DNA of 64,000 bases, taken from contig OZ024730.1 of assembly GCA_964016875.1 (NCBI GenBank), forward strand, positions 40,804,795 to 40,868,794, written 5' to 3'. A model generated the notes under the pieces. That model made no database searches, was not told the origin of the DNA, and saw only the letters and a list, made by a program, of their open reading frames with translations. The translations under genes were made by a program, and so were the position numbers. This document shows positions 32,820-45,035 of this stretch, one piece after another. This DNA is from Fallopia convolvulus. Taxonomy: Eukaryota > Streptophyta > Magnoliopsida > Caryophyllales > Polygonaceae. The first letter of the stretch is position 1, and every line of letters begins with the position of its first letter.

Positions 32820-34900
32820 CATTTCATGTTAGTTTCTCTTTGGATTGACTTGAAAGTTCCCTTGGGTTGGGAACATACGACACTCAAGTTCCCTTGATGG
32901 GAACGTCTTTGTATGGCTTTGTAGTTCCTTTTTTACTAGTATTTCCTTTGAAATATTTGAATAAAACATGTTAGTTCCCTAACGGTGTTTGTCATTATCA
33001 AAATTGAAGAAAGGCATTGTCGTTCTAGTGTTGTAGATCGTGAATTCCCAACATTGTTCCAACAATTTGCCCATTTTTGATGATGATAAACACATTTCAA
33101 AAAGACAAGTATTTCAATTCATGTGATGAACAAATGAATATTTCTAAGTTCTCTAATGCAATGCATGACAAGATAAGTTTCACAAGAAATTCCACTCCAA
33201 TGGACTAGTTCCTATTTAGCATTTTGAGCAAACAGTTCCCTTTTAGCAAGAGAATTTCTAAGATAACTTATAAACAACGCATCTCACATAATTTATACTT
33301 CTCCCTTCAGCATCATCGAAAAAGAAACATAAAAAAGAAAATGCAAGCGGAACACACATTAAAACTAAACACCATTTTATACTTAAGCAAAAAAATGTAC
33401 AATGGTGGAACACAATAAAGTACAATATAGTGGGGGATAGAGGGGCTAAGGAAGAGAGGAATAGGATCATGGGTGCTGAGCTTGAAGAAGGTCCCTTGCT
33501 TCAATCAAAACCTCATGGATCCAATCGTTTGTTACAAAGATGTGATGAAACAGATTAGAGTTCCCGTCACCAGTTCTCAAATCCTCCAAGTCAGGAAGTT
33601 GAATTCTCTATTTGTTCAGGTTGCTTGGAGTGCCTCAACTTCTAAATAATAGCCAAGTCTAATTCATGGCCAAGTTCCCTTCTTCCTTAGGCTCATAGAG
33701 TTCTTCCTTTTTCAGCAACTTTTTCACCAGTGCAGCATAAGGAAGGCACTGAGGGTGCAAACTCACACATTTGGCCATGCGGCCAGGTATGATCATGGGA
33801 AGGTTGATTTGTTAGCTAGATAGAAAGTGGTCCAAAAGAATGGCATCATGGATGTTCAAAGCATTGCGCTGCTCTTAGCGAGAAATCACCACCTTGTTTG
33901 TGAAATGTTGGGCATTCTTGGTGATGAGGGAGAGATTGTGAGTGGAGAGCCCTTTGGAGGGAACTCGCCCCTCGTAGAGATGATGCAGAATTTCCTCCTT
34001 ATGAAGGTCTCCCAATTTTGGTAGGAATAGTGCCCAATCCTTCCCTCATCACCTTTAATTGTCTCCAGATATAGCCTCGGAGAAGGAGAACTTGTCTCCC
34101 TTGACGGTGATCTCACTTGTCAAACCATCTTCAGAAAGGGAGAAGGAAGAGTAGAAGAAACGAACCTGGTTCGGATCAATTTGGGTAGGGTCATAGCAGA
34201 GCTCTTCCCATCCTTGGAACATGATGAGTTCTCGCAACTCACCAAGCCCGTTTTGTTGTTGAGAAACTCGGAGGAGAGGACAATGGAGATGATAAGCTTA
34301 CATTCCCCGGAAGAGGTGGCCTTTGGAGCCTCAATGCCCTTGTCCTGTTGAGCTGTTCCCACAATCTCATGCAACCACGACCTCTTGTTGCCCTTGCATT
34401 TCTTTGTTTTCTTCTTGGCTAGAGTAACAGCTGGAGAGGAGGCATTCTGAAGCATGAGGACCAAATCCCTTGATTTGAAGGATAAGGGAACCACATCCTG
34501 GAGTTCAGAGACGACTAATTATTGGTTGTGTGTTAGGAGCTTGTCGGATTGGTGTTCCTCACCATCAACGTCTATGGATTCTTGATGCTCATCGTCAAGG
34601 TTGATGTGGAGGTCGACCCCATCGAGCACTTAGTTTGCATTGCCCTTGACAGAGTTCCTGTCATCACCCTCAGAGGTGTCCTCAATGACCTCTTCTTGTT
34701 CTTGTATGCCTAGTTCAGCACCAATTTCCTTGCTCATTTCAAATTCCTCGACGTCTTCTTCTTTTTCCACCTCTTCATCTCATTTGCCAATATCACTTGG
34801 GCATTTCCTAGAAGCCCTTGGGAGATTTGGCGATGGAGGCGCGTTCAGTTTGGCATCTAGCTCAGCCAGGCGACTGTTTTCTTCTATTGTTCCAACAACA
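32820..34900 (-). mobile_element. GGGAAC-rich copia relic, LTR end plus 3' ORF region
   Basis: 32820-33071 is the start of an LTR of the same family as 39269-40233 (minus TGTTGGAACAATGTTGGGAA; TTGATAATGACAAACACC). It is preceded by an AAAAATGGGCAAAT polypurine-like tract. 33480-34900 holds broken minus frames related to the 3' ORF at 47550-49826, including WEELCYDPTQIDPNQVRFFYSS beside the intact GWEHVYEVVVSIDPAQVRLF. Gag and pol are absent. Confidence 0.7.
34120..34494 (-). pseudogene. Fragment of the SIRE-like 3' ORF
   Basis: Lys-rich and Ser-rich open frame that leads, with a frame change near 34240, into the region matching the transposon-protein-like domain of the 47550-49826 ORF. Decayed; no function expected. 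Confidence 0.5.
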
Positions 34901-34904
34901 ACAT

Positions 34905-35184
34905 AGTTTTGATGCACATTCAACCAATTTTGATATACGTACAATCAGTTTTGATGCACACAAACAAGATACATTTTTAGTTGTTTTGATGCATAAATAC
35001 ATTTTTATGCACATAGTTTGGATACATATTTGGAATATTTAATGCACATACAACTATTTATGCCATATAATTAGTTTTAATACACATACAAGTTTTTTAA
35101 TTTGATATGTAAATATATATTATTCCATTTTTATACGCATTCAACCATTTTGTGCACATCCCATGCGCCTCTAAATTTGTTTTT
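34905..35184. repeat. Degenerate TTTTGATGCACATACAA repeats
   Basis: The phrase TTTTGATGCACA or variants recurs at about 20-40-bp intervals. No gene. Confidence 0.5.
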
Positions 35185-35187
35185 ACC

Positions 35188-36448
35188 CACTACACCATTC
35201 TGCAGATTTAGCGACCATATGTTAGCGACCACGACATATGGTCGCTAATTAGCGACCATATGGACGCCAATGGTCGCAAATCTGGACGTTAAAACGGAGA
35301 AAAAAATAAAACCAAATTAGCGACCACGTGGTCGCTAATTTTGGCGTCCATGTGGTCGCTGAGACTTTATAGTCGCAATAAGTGCGCGGAGAAATTTCCC
35401 GCCAGCATGTAGCGACCATATGGTCGCTGAATTTGGAGACCATATGGTCGCTGAATTTAGAGACCATATGGTCGCTAAATTTAGCGACCATATGGTCTCC
35501 AAAGCTCTCGCCAAAGCTCTCGCCAAATTTAGCGACCATATGGTCTCTAAATTCAGCGACCATATGGTCGCTAAATGACATACAAAATTTATGGCGCGAC
35601 ATGGGGGGAAATCTGAAATTTGATTTTTCGCGAAATATTTGAATTTACGGGTAGCGACCATATGGTCGCTAAATGATATACGAAATTTATGGCGCGACAT
35701 GGGGGGAAATCTGAAATTTGATTTTTCACGAAATATTTGAATTTACGGGTAGCGACCATATGGTCGCTACCCTTGAATAAGAAGGAGAACGCATGTTCTC
35801 TTTCTTCATTCAGTGAAAACCTCCTCCGCCTTCTCTCTTTCGGAACTCTCTCCCAACACCTCCTCTGCCGTCTCTCCGCCTTCTCTCTCTCGGCTCGCCG
35901 TCGCCGGTGCCCTCCGCCTCACCCGAGCCGCCTGCACAGCCCCCTGCCCGAGCCCGAGCCTGCCTGCCCAAGTGCGCGCAGCCTCGCCCGAGTCCGTCCG
36001 ACAGCCACCTCCTCCCCGCCATTTGCATGTAAGCTCTCGGTTTTTGTTGTTGATTTTTGTAATTGTTGTTGATTTTGGGGTTGATTTTGTTGTGTTGATT
36101 GGGAAATTGTTTGTTGAATTTGATTGATTGAGAAAATTGGTATTCTTTAGTTGTTGTTGTTTGAGAAATTGATTGAAAAAATTTGATAGAGAAAATTTGA
36201 TAAATTGAATGAGAAAATTTGAGAAATTGATTAGTTGTTGTTGTTTAGGGGTTAGGGGTTAGGGTTTAGTTGTTGTTGTTGGTGAATTTGAGAAAATTTG
36301 ATTGAGAAGTTGTTGTTGTTGTTGTTTGAGAAATTGATTGAGAAAATTTGATAAATTAAAGGAGAAAAATTGAGAAATTGATTGAGAAAAATTGAGAAAT
36401 TGATTGAGAAAATTGTTTAGTTGTTGTTGTTTGAGAAATTGATTGAGT
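35188..36448 (+). mobile_element. Second CACTA-like element, left end, running into the assembly gap
   Basis: Starts CACTACACCATTCTGC, a CACTA-type terminus, and continues immediately into repeated AGCGACCATATGGTCGCT palindromes. 35780-36030 is GC-rich with Ser/Pro-rich frames, perhaps a captured first exon. 36100-36448 is a low-complexity GTTGTTGTTTGAGAAATTGATT repeat. The right end is not found, as the gap intervenes. Confidence 0.55.
35209..35775. repeat. Palindromic AGCGACCATATGGTCGCT array
   Basis: Perfect 18-bp palindrome repeated about a dozen times, sometimes as half sites, in a subterminal position. Two 105-bp stretches, 35580-35655 and 35675-35760, are near-identical direct copies (GGCGCGACATGGGGGGAAAT). 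Confidence 0.85.
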
Positions 36449-36648
36449 NNNNNNNNNNNNNNNNNNNNNNNNNNNNNNNNNNNNNNNNNNNNNNNNNNNN
36501 NNNNNNNNNNNNNNNNNNNNNNNNNNNNNNNNNNNNNNNNNNNNNNNNNNNNNNNNNNNNNNNNNNNNNNNNNNNNNNNNNNNNNNNNNNNNNNNNNNNN
36601 NNNNNNNNNNNNNNNNNNNNNNNNNNNNNNNNNNNNNNNNNNNNNNNN
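36449..36648. other. Assembly gap, 200 N
   Basis: Exactly 200 unknown bases, a conventional placeholder; real length is unknown. It lies in a low-complexity repeat, a likely cause of the break. The open frames spanning it are artefacts. Confidence 0.98.
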
Positions 36649-37085
36649 TATTGTGACTTGATTTTAGGTGGTGATTGGTTGAAAAAAGATAGTCTTGTAT
36701 TATTTGATCTTAAGTTATTAAAGATTTTTTAGGATAGATGCAAAATAGTTTAATATTAGGGATTGCATGAGGGGGCTAGCTTAAATTGCTAAAGTGGGGT
36801 TAAACTGCCACTGCTGTTTAACAAAAAATGTGCCTTTTTTTATCACAGTTGTAGATAAATTTGTGCTCAGGGAGCAGCATAGAGGATGTTGAGCCACTTA
36901 TTGTGCAGACGTGCAGTAATTTCTAGATAAATTTGTGGATATTTTTGCTAACCAAGGAGACTATCTTCCATTCATGGCCATGAACACTCTGTTCCTCTCA
37001 AACTTGAAGCTCAACCAGTGTGTTTTAGACCATACAAGTACCATTACAGTAAAAAAGAAAAAAGAAATCGAGAGACAAGTGTAGT
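36649..37085 (+). pseudogene. Ty3/gypsy pol relic: protease end to start of reverse transcriptase
   Basis: 36650-36735 reads CDLILGGDWLKKDSLVLFD, the C-terminal retropepsin motif of gypsy elements (ILGxDWL). 36930-37085, in shifted frames, reads like the RT N-terminus (KFVDIFA; IHGHEHSVPLKLEAQPVCFR; PYKYHYS). Several stops; not functional. Confidence 0.7.
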
Positions 37086-37145
37086 CTGTGTAGAAGATAT
37101 ATATTACAATCTATTACAATTGGCCAAGTCAATCTCCATTTACAG

Positions 37146-38560
37146 TGTTGGGAATTGCTAGATTCAAATACTAAACAACATATCCCTTCATTAGTTTTGA
37201 TAATAATAAATGCTATTAGGAACTAAGCATTTGTCCAACTATTTTAGGGAAGAAAAGATTTACAGCAACTACAAAGGAAATAGCGTTCAAAGTTATGGAA
37301 ATATTCACCAAACAACCAGGCCTACGTGTTAAATGAAGAAGGGCATAAGAGTCTTTGTGGAACTTTCATGGCTGCAAAGGAAGAAGGGTATAAGTATTCA
37401 AGAGAAGAAAGAGTATCCAGAGGTACGCTGGTCATTGCGATTCGTGCCTTGCGTCCCAAGTGAAAAAGGATAAAATCGCCCTTCAAAAGAGCCTTGCAAT
37501 ATGAATAGAAAGCAATCAAGGTAGGTCAAGTAAATCACTCACTCGTATGAACATTAGCCAACTTGAGAGCAACGAGAGCTAGAAAGTGATCTAGGAATAA
37601 TCAAGAAACAATCCAAGGAACATGGGTGGAGCTATTTCGGGCGGGTGGGGGCCATGCCCCCCCCCCCCCCAATCCAATTTTTTTATATATATGTTCCTTT
37701 TGTCAATAGTTTCGATTTGATATATTATAAGCTCCATTCTGACATTTGAGCAAAAAGTTATAAACGTTTTAAGATAATAAGACGTATACAAACCACTTCT
37801 AACAACTCATTTACTTAGTTAGAATACTTTTATCATTTGCTAAACTTCCTACTTTCATAATGTGATTGAACCTGAAAATTTTAAATTAATATTTTATTGT
37901 TGGGATATCTCGAATCATACAATTCATTATTAGAGTGAGGGATTTAGTTTGCATTTTATTTTTTAGTTGCGAGTTTTTCACATTTATACATTCAATTAAT
38001 TTGTATTCTAAAACATTTTTGTTTTCTTAACCTAAATGTATTCTGAAACATAATTCATAATTATATAAGTTGTCATTATAAACTCTTGTTTTCTTAATGT
38101 AATTGTATTTTGAAATATTGTACTCCCTCCTCTATAAAATATGTTTACTTCTTTGTTTAAATTTGTATTCTTTATTTCCACATCTTTCTCGAAATATACA
38201 TTAGCTATGTTGAAAAATTTGTTGGCTCCTACAATGAGAAGTTTTTGTTTATGCTCATGTCAAGGAAGAAGAAGAGTCAGAGGAAGTCGAAGTTGAGTTT
38301 TCGATCTCAATGACGATGAGGAAGACATTTTCGATGCTAAAGGGAACTGCATCTAGAAATCGTAAAGTTTGGTCTCTTTCTTTTATTTAGTTGGTAAGCT
38401 TAGGAACCAAGTACTTAGATCCATTAGTATTGCTACGATTTGGTGATGGCTATTAATAGAGAAGTTTGAATTTTTACTGTATAACTAAGGAACAAATCAA
38501 TCAATAAAAATATCATTCAAAATCTTAGAATAGAACCTTGTTAGTTAAAGTGGGTTCTTT
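37146..38560 (+). mobile_element. Diverged LTR of the GGGAAC-rich copia family, interrupted
   Basis: 37146 begins TGTTGGGAATTGC and parallels the start of LTR 39269 (TTGATAATAATAAATGC, AGCATTTGTCCAA). 38265-38560 parallels its end (GTAACTAAGGAAC, TCAATCAATAAAAATATCATTCAA). Between them 37612-38230 is unrelated, beginning with a GGGGGCCATGCCCCC hairpin and a C run. Confidence 0.6.
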
Positions 38561-39268
38561 TATAATAAAAAAAAAAGTGTACCTTCTACGTATTTGCTTT
38601 GAATTCATGCGTGTTTTTTAAACTAACTCTTCCATGGATCATACAACTTCTCCAACCCAACTACTATATTTTTACAAGATTAGTTCATTTTTTACACTAG
38701 TAGTAGTCCATTTGTTTTTAAATATAAATAAATATCCATATAAAAGTTCACCTTTTTACACAAGTAGTTCATATCTTCTAAAATCACAATTCATTTATGT
38801 AAAATATTAGATTTAGAACTAGTACATTTAATACGTTGTGCCTCTATAATCTCGTACTTAATTTTTTTTATATATTACGAGTTTATTTTCTTAATGCTAA
38901 ATTCATGTTTTCATAATAGCTTAGTTTGAATAAAATAAATTATTTTTGTAAAAATATTAACTAGGATTTAGTTTTATTTTTTTATCTAGTACATATTTTT
39001 ACATTAATAGATCATTTTGCAAAAATTAATAGCTAGTTCATATCCTTAAAATTATATAACAAAGTTTTGAGCAAAGCTTAAAAAAATGGACGTTTGTAAT
39101 AAAATCAATTGAATATTTGTAAAACAAAATCAACCTCACAAGTCACAACCATCCAAAATAAAAGAACGAGGTAAATTTATTTGGGTATAACAAAATATCC
39201 TCCCCAAACTAATTTGATTCGAATTTGAAGGGTAACCCTAAATTTGTTGATTACCCAAACTTAATTAA
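38561..39268. other. AT-rich intergenic, no gene
   Basis: No coding or structural feature that I can support. Confidence 0.4.
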
Positions 39269-40233
39269 TGTTGGGACGGTGTTGGGAACCTTGGTCCCAA
39301 ACATCGGAACAACGATACTATTCTCCAGTTTTGATAATGACAAACACCATATGGGAATTAACGTGTTATGCCCAAGTATTTCTAAGGAACACATGTCAAG
39401 TGAAGAATCTTCATGAACGCTCAAGGAACACTGGTTTACATGATGAAGAGTTCCTCTCAAAGGAACTCCGAAGAAGACAGTTCCCATCACATGTGAACTC
39501 ACATGTGCAGAAAAAGACAAGTTAGCGAGATTTACGGGATCCTGCCTCAAGACAAAACAAACGCCCAGTCTGAGGAACAGACTGAGGCGTTTGATCCAAC
39601 GGCCCGATCAAGTCTCAAAGTTGACTCAATTCAAAATTGTCACATGTGAAGGATAACGACTTGGCATACAAGACAAGGGGCATTTCAGACACAAATGAAA
39701 CTCAAGATTGGAGCCCAAGTATTCACAAGTATAAAGCCAAGTGAATAGTGCTCGGATAGACTACTTCTCCCACAACTCACTTATACTCCTAGAGAAAGAA
39801 AGAAAGAAGAAGAGAAGTCCCCGACGGCGAGTATCTGATCTCGACGACGGCGAAGCTAAGTTCCCAGGAGCAAGGGAACTGAGATAGTCAGGGTGTAAGG
39901 TTTGATTCACTTGTTTTAGTTGAGTTGTTCGCTTAGGAACTCAGTTGAGAAGATTCATTAGTGTTGCTAGAGTTAGGTAGAACTCGTAGGAACAAAGAAG
40001 TTTGAATCTGGTTGTATGTAACTAAGGAACAATCAATAATACAAGTAAGTCATTCAAAATCCTCCAAGCGGAGGTAGAGGTTTACCCATAAAACTGGTTG
40101 GTTGTCGTGGGGTTCCTCTATAATGGAACTGTGTTCATTACTATTTGTTTACCTGTTTTTATTTACTTTCGCTGCCTTGGGAACAGACTAACCGCTAGTT
40201 CCCAAGCTCTCTCTAACTCCTTACGATCCAACA
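39269..40233 (+). repeat. 5' LTR of the SIRE-like element
   Basis: 965 bp from TGTTGGGACGGTG to CGATCCAACA. Contains six GGGAAC/GTTCCC hexamers. Open frames in it also occur in the 3' LTR and are incidental. Confidence 0.9.
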
Positions 40234-40235
40234 AT

Positions 40236-40248
40236 TGGTATCAGAGCC
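40236..40248 (+). other. Primer-binding site (initiator Met-tRNA type)
   Basis: TGGTATCAGAGCC two bases after the LTR end, the common plant copia primer site. Confidence 0.88.
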
Positions 40249-40288
40249 AGGTCGCTCTAGATTTGTGTTAGCATCGCAGGTTTCAACA

Positions 40289-42071
40289 ATGGCTCACGAA
40301 CTCACCCAAGTCGGCCACAACAACAGCAAGCCTCCAAGGCTTATCACTGGGAAATTCGAGAACTGGCAATGCGACATGGAGGAATGGATGCGGAGCCAGG
40401 ACTATTAAGCTTCGTGCGTCATAGAGAAAGGGAACTTTGAAGTAGATCCAGCCATCAAGGACGACTACTCCAAATGGGGGCCAAATGAACGGAAATGAAT
40501 GGAGGCCAACTTCAAAGCTAAGCAATACCTCAAAAATTCTATGACCGTCCAAGATTGTGACAGGGTGGCTAACCTAGACACAACCAAGGAAGTGTGGAAA
40601 GCCATCCAACAGATGTATATTGGGAACTCTGACCTCTGAGAGGACCTCCAAATGAATGCAATAAGGGAGTTCTTCAACTTCCAGATGGAAATGGGAGAAT
40701 CTGTTGACAGTTACCAATCGTCTTTTGAAGGCCTATGCACCAAGCTCGTGGGACTAGGAATCACAAAGGAGGAGATCACCGACAAGATGAAGGTCCAACA
40801 GCTGTTCAACGACCTAACTAGTGAATGGGCAAATGAAAGGACCATGTTCAAGAAAAATCCTGAGAACAGAAATTTGATGCTCCACCAAGTTTTTGGAAAA
40901 CTGGTGGGACATGAGAAAAGGAAGCAAGACGACAAGGAGCAAAAGAGGGCACACCAAGGGATTGCCCTCAAACATGAAAAGATGCTCAAGTCAGTTCAAG
41001 AGCAACATGAAGAATCTGAAGAAGGATGAGGAACTAGTCTTGGTAACAAAGGCCCTTCGATCCCTCTACAAAGGGAAGTTCAAAAGAGGCAATGGGAACT
41101 CACAAAAAGGACAGAGTTCCCAAAGAAAACCTGTTGAGAAGGACCTCTTGGACGTCACATGCTACAAGTGCTACAAAAAGGGACACTTCGCGAAGGAGTG
41201 CCCACAGGGAACTGACGACCGAAGGCAAGGGAAGAAGGCCTAGATCGCCACCTGGAGCGATGACGAGGACGAAGATCCTGAATCTTGGGCATCGCCGGAC
41301 ATGTGCGCAATGGCCATAGGAGACACCACTAGGGAACAACACAGTGAGGTAACTACTGAATCTGTTCTTGCTTCCCTAACTAATTATGAAAAACTTGAGT
41401 TGCTAAAACTTCTTTCAAGTCTTGTCAAAGATAACATTAAACTGTAAAAGAAGCTTGAAAATTTGGAACACACTAATGTCGAATTAGTTTGCCTTGAGCC
41501 CTGTTCCAACTATGTGTCCCTAGTTGACAAGCTTTAGTCCTATGTGTCTCACATTGTAGATCTTGAAAATGAGATTAAGACCCTATAAAGTGATAAAAAT
41601 ACCTTTCTACAAAAACTGAGTAAGAAAGATGGGAGTTCTGAAGCCTCATGTTCCCAAACTAAATTTGTTCCTGCCAAACATGGGATAGGGTATAAGTCAG
41701 AGAGCCCTAATAAAGGAAAGTCTCCCTTGAGCGAACAAGAGATCAACGAGTGTAGGGACTTAGAACTTTAGTGCGAGAAACAAAAGAATGCCCACTTAGA
41801 AGAGAAAATTTGTGTCTTGGAAAGTGGAGAAAATGGAGAATTAGACTATTACACTGGGAACACTAGGCATAAGTTGTATGCCCAAATAGACAAGGGAAAT
41901 GGGTCTAGGGTGTACAACAAGGAAACTATGGATAGGAACAGGATACAAAGACCTCATCCTAAGTACTACCTAGGAGAATACTACAAGACCTTCTGGAATT
42001 GTGGTGCTCATGGGCACTACGAGGAAAGTTGTTCCAAAGCTAAGGCCCAAATCCAGAGGAACCATGAGTAG
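40289..42071 (+). pseudogene. SIRE-like gag, with stops and frameshifts
   Basis: Starts at ATG 40289. Gag-fold motifs: NSKPPRLITGKFENWQ near the start, then an open stretch 40652-41029 (FFNFQMEMGESVDSYQ; LFNDLTSEWANERTMF). A CCHC knuckle CYKCYKKGHFAKEC lies at about 41161-41202 in another frame. A coiled-coil-rich region and a second, damaged knuckle follow (CGAHGHYEESC near 42000; the first Cys is Phe). In-frame stops: 40406, 40496, 40637, 41445, 41535, 41586, 41769 and 42069. The minus-strand relative at 53626-54072 has sense codons at the first and third of these, confirming they are mutations. Confidence 0.8.
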
Positions 42072-42270
42072 TGGAGCAGGCAAAATCAAAAAGCCAACAA
42101 ATCTGCTAGACTTCCCACTGGTAGGAACAGCCATAGGAACTTTGCCTATAACAAGTATTTATCGTGACATTAACATTGCCGGTTATGTGTTATTTGAAAC
42201 TGTCTTTCCTTGTAAGGGACCAGGCAAAAGTCATCTTGCTTGGGTCATCAAAAACTAACTTTTCTTGTAG

Positions 42271-43236
42271 GTGGCAGTGAGGGGGAACATCACATGGGTC
42301 ATTGACAGTGGATGTTCAAACCATATGACTGGAAACAAAGACAACCTCACCTCACTCCACCCAAAGGACGAAGGAGGTCATGTGTCCTTTGGCAACAAGA
42401 ATAAAGGGGAAATCATAGGAACATTGGAAGTACTGCTCAATAAATCAATCAAAATTAGCAATGTCAACTTGGTGATAGACTTGGGATTCAACCTCTTCAG
42501 AGTATTTCAGATATGCAATCAAGGGAACAACATTGTCACTTTTGATTCAAGGGAGTGCCTAGTGATCAACAAGAAGACTAACAAAATCATCCTGAAAGGA
42601 AGAAGGTCCAACAACATCTATGTGGTGGATACAGACTTTGAGCCACCGAGGAAACTGTGCTTAGCGAGTTCCGTTGATGAAATGGAACTCTGGCACAAGA
42701 GATTAGGCCATGCAGGAATCAATCAAATCCTAAAGCTCTATCTACAAGATCTGTTTATTGGCCTTCCTCGAATTAACATCGAGGGAGCTAAGATGTGTGA
42801 AGCTTGTGTTCGTGACAAACAAACCAAAAGTTCCTTCAAACCGAAAAGGGTAGTCAACACAACAAGGCCCTTGGAGCTAATCCACATGGATCTTTGTGGT
42901 CCCATGGACACTGAAAGTTACGGAGGAAAGAGGTACATGTATGTTTTAATTGATGATTTTTCAAGATTTACATGGATTCTTTTCTTAAGGTCAAAATCAG
43001 ATACTTTCAAAGAGTTTGAGACTCTAATCAAGAGGATAGAAGTTAGCATGGGAATCAAGCTCAAATCACTCAGATCTGACCACGAAACTGAGTTCAAAAA
43101 CTCAGAGTTCCTAAGGTACTATGACAACAACGGCGTATCCCACAACTTCTCGGCTCCTCGCACTCCTCAAAAAAATGGCGTGGTGGAAAGGAAAAACAGA
43201 ACTTTGGAAGACATGGCAAGGACCATGATGCTATAG
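42271..43236 (+). pseudogene. SIRE-like protease and integrase N-terminal half
   Basis: 321-codon open frame. WVIDSGCSNHMTG near the start is the retropepsin active site (DSG). WHKRLGHAG with CEACVRDKQ forms the HHCC zinc-binding part of integrase. IHMDLCGPMD contains the first catalytic Asp, RSDHETEF the second and NGVVERKNRTL the Glu. Ends at TAG 43234, in the middle of integrase. Confidence 0.85.
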
Positions 43237-44547
43237 AGTGGAGTTCCTGCAAATTTCTGGGCCGAAGCCATCTCCACAGCCACTTACATCCTGAATCGAG
43301 CCATGACACGTCCCATGATCAAGAAGACATCATATGAGCTAATCAAGGGAAGGAAGCCCAAAATGTCTCACCTAAGGACTTTTGGGAGCAGATGTTTCAT
43401 CCACAACAATGGCAAAGATAATCTTGGGAAGTTTGACCCTAGGAGTGATGAAGGGATCTTCCTGGGCTACTCCTCCCAAAGCAAGGCGTACAAGGTCTAT
43501 AACAAGAGAACCAAGAAGATAGAAGAATGCATTCACGTCATCTTCGATGAACAATCTGTAAAGGTGGGGACAGAGGCCCAAGGAAAGGGAACTCTGTTCA
43601 AACTAGTCAGACAAGAAGAGGAAGACGATGATGATGAACCAAGAAAAAGAGATGAAGACTATCTGAGTGAGAACAACATCCCACAACAAGGGAACAACGA
43701 AGGAGATCAAAATTGCACAGATCAAAGCTCCTTTGAAGTTCCCTCTTCAACAGAAGAGCCACAAGATGCATCAAACTCTCTTGTTCCCCAAAATGAAGTT
43801 GTACCGGAGTCTAGTATTCAGGGGGAACAACGAGGGAATCTTGAAGAGCATGCTGACGAGAGTCTCAGCGAAGAAGTTGAGCACAAATGTTCCCCTGAGA
43901 AAGAAGAAGCCCAAGATACAGATGAAGAAACAAGGGAACAGGTTGACGTCTCACATATCCGAACCAGAAACTACCACCATAAGAAGGACCACCCCATTGA
44001 CAACATCATAACTCCCTATGATAAAGGCGTATAGACTCGCTCTTCCCTCAACAACTTTTGTGCCTTCAACGCCTTTGCCTCAATGGTGGAACCCAAAAGC
44101 ATCAAGGAAGCTCTAAAGGACCCAGAATAGATTCAAGCCATGCAAGAGGAACTCCATCAATTCGAGAGGAACAAGGTGTGGAAACTGGTTCCTAGGCCCA
44201 AGAACAAGAACATCATAGGAACACGATGGGTCTTTCGAAACAAGCTTGATGATGCTGGGGCTGTAGCAAGGAACAAGGCCCGTTTGGTTGATCAAGGCTA
44301 CAGGCAAGAAGAGGGAATCGACTATGATGAGACCTTCGCACCAATTGCAAGGATTGAGGCTATCCGTCTTTTCATAGCCTATGCAGTCCACAAAGGATTC
44401 AAGTTGTATCAAATGCATGTCAAGACGGCGTTCCTAAACGGGAACCTCAAGGAAGAAGTCTATGTGGCACAACCACCAGGATTCGATTATGAGCACTTCC
44501 CAAACCACGCGTACTTCCTGGAGAGGGCTCTATATGGTTTCAAATAA
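43237..44547 (+). pseudogene. SIRE-like integrase C-terminus and reverse transcriptase N-terminal part
   Basis: 43303-44034 continues integrase (HLRTFGSRCFIHN; FDPRSDEGIFLGYSS), then a long acidic linker (QEEEDDDDEPRKRDED) typical of the integrase-RT spacer. Stops at 44032 and 44128. 44140-44547 carries the RT start (NKVWKLVPRPKNKNIIGTRW; LYQMHVKTAFLNG, the first catalytic Asp being the D of the usual DVKTAFLNG, here H in MHVKTAF) and stops at TAA 44545. Confidence 0.82.
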
Positions 44548-45035
44548 GCTCCCAGAGCATGGTATGATAGGTTTGCTCAATTCCTTTTCTCTCATGGGTA
44601 CCTTCGAGGTTCCATAGACAAAACTCTTTTCCTTAGGAAAGAATATAAAGATATATTGATTGTTCAAGTATACATTGATGACATTGTTTTTGGAGCCACT
44701 AACGAAATCCTTGTTGAGAAATTTAAGAATCTAATGAGCAGTGAGTTCGAGGTGAGTCTCATAGGGGAACTCACATTCTTCTTGGGACTTCAAATATCTC
44801 AAACTAAGGAGGGAACAAGGATTCATCAATAGAAATACATTAGGGAAATGCTAGTGAAGTATGGGATGGAACACTCCAGGCCCATCGACACTCCCATCTC
44901 ACCAAACTCAAGGCTCAACGTAGATGAGACAGGGGTAAGTGTTAATCAAAGGAATTTTAGAGAGGTGAAGAGGATTTTTAGGTACCTCAAAGGGAACGAC
45001 AACTTGTGCCTGTGGTATCCAAGGAACAGTGATGT
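44548..45035 (+). pseudogene. SIRE-like RT palm region to start of RNase H
   Basis: The catalytic YIDD is intact at 44671-44682 (VYIDDIVFGATNE), followed by LTFFLGLQISQ. A TAG at 44830 breaks it. A deletion removes the usual GSLLYL...PDI segment between about 44945 and 44955. Ends at the insertion at 45036. Confidence 0.8.

Noticed and set aside
36421..36732. Open frames across the N block
   Set aside because: They consist mostly of unknown residues; only the part after 36649 has meaning (gypsy protease end).
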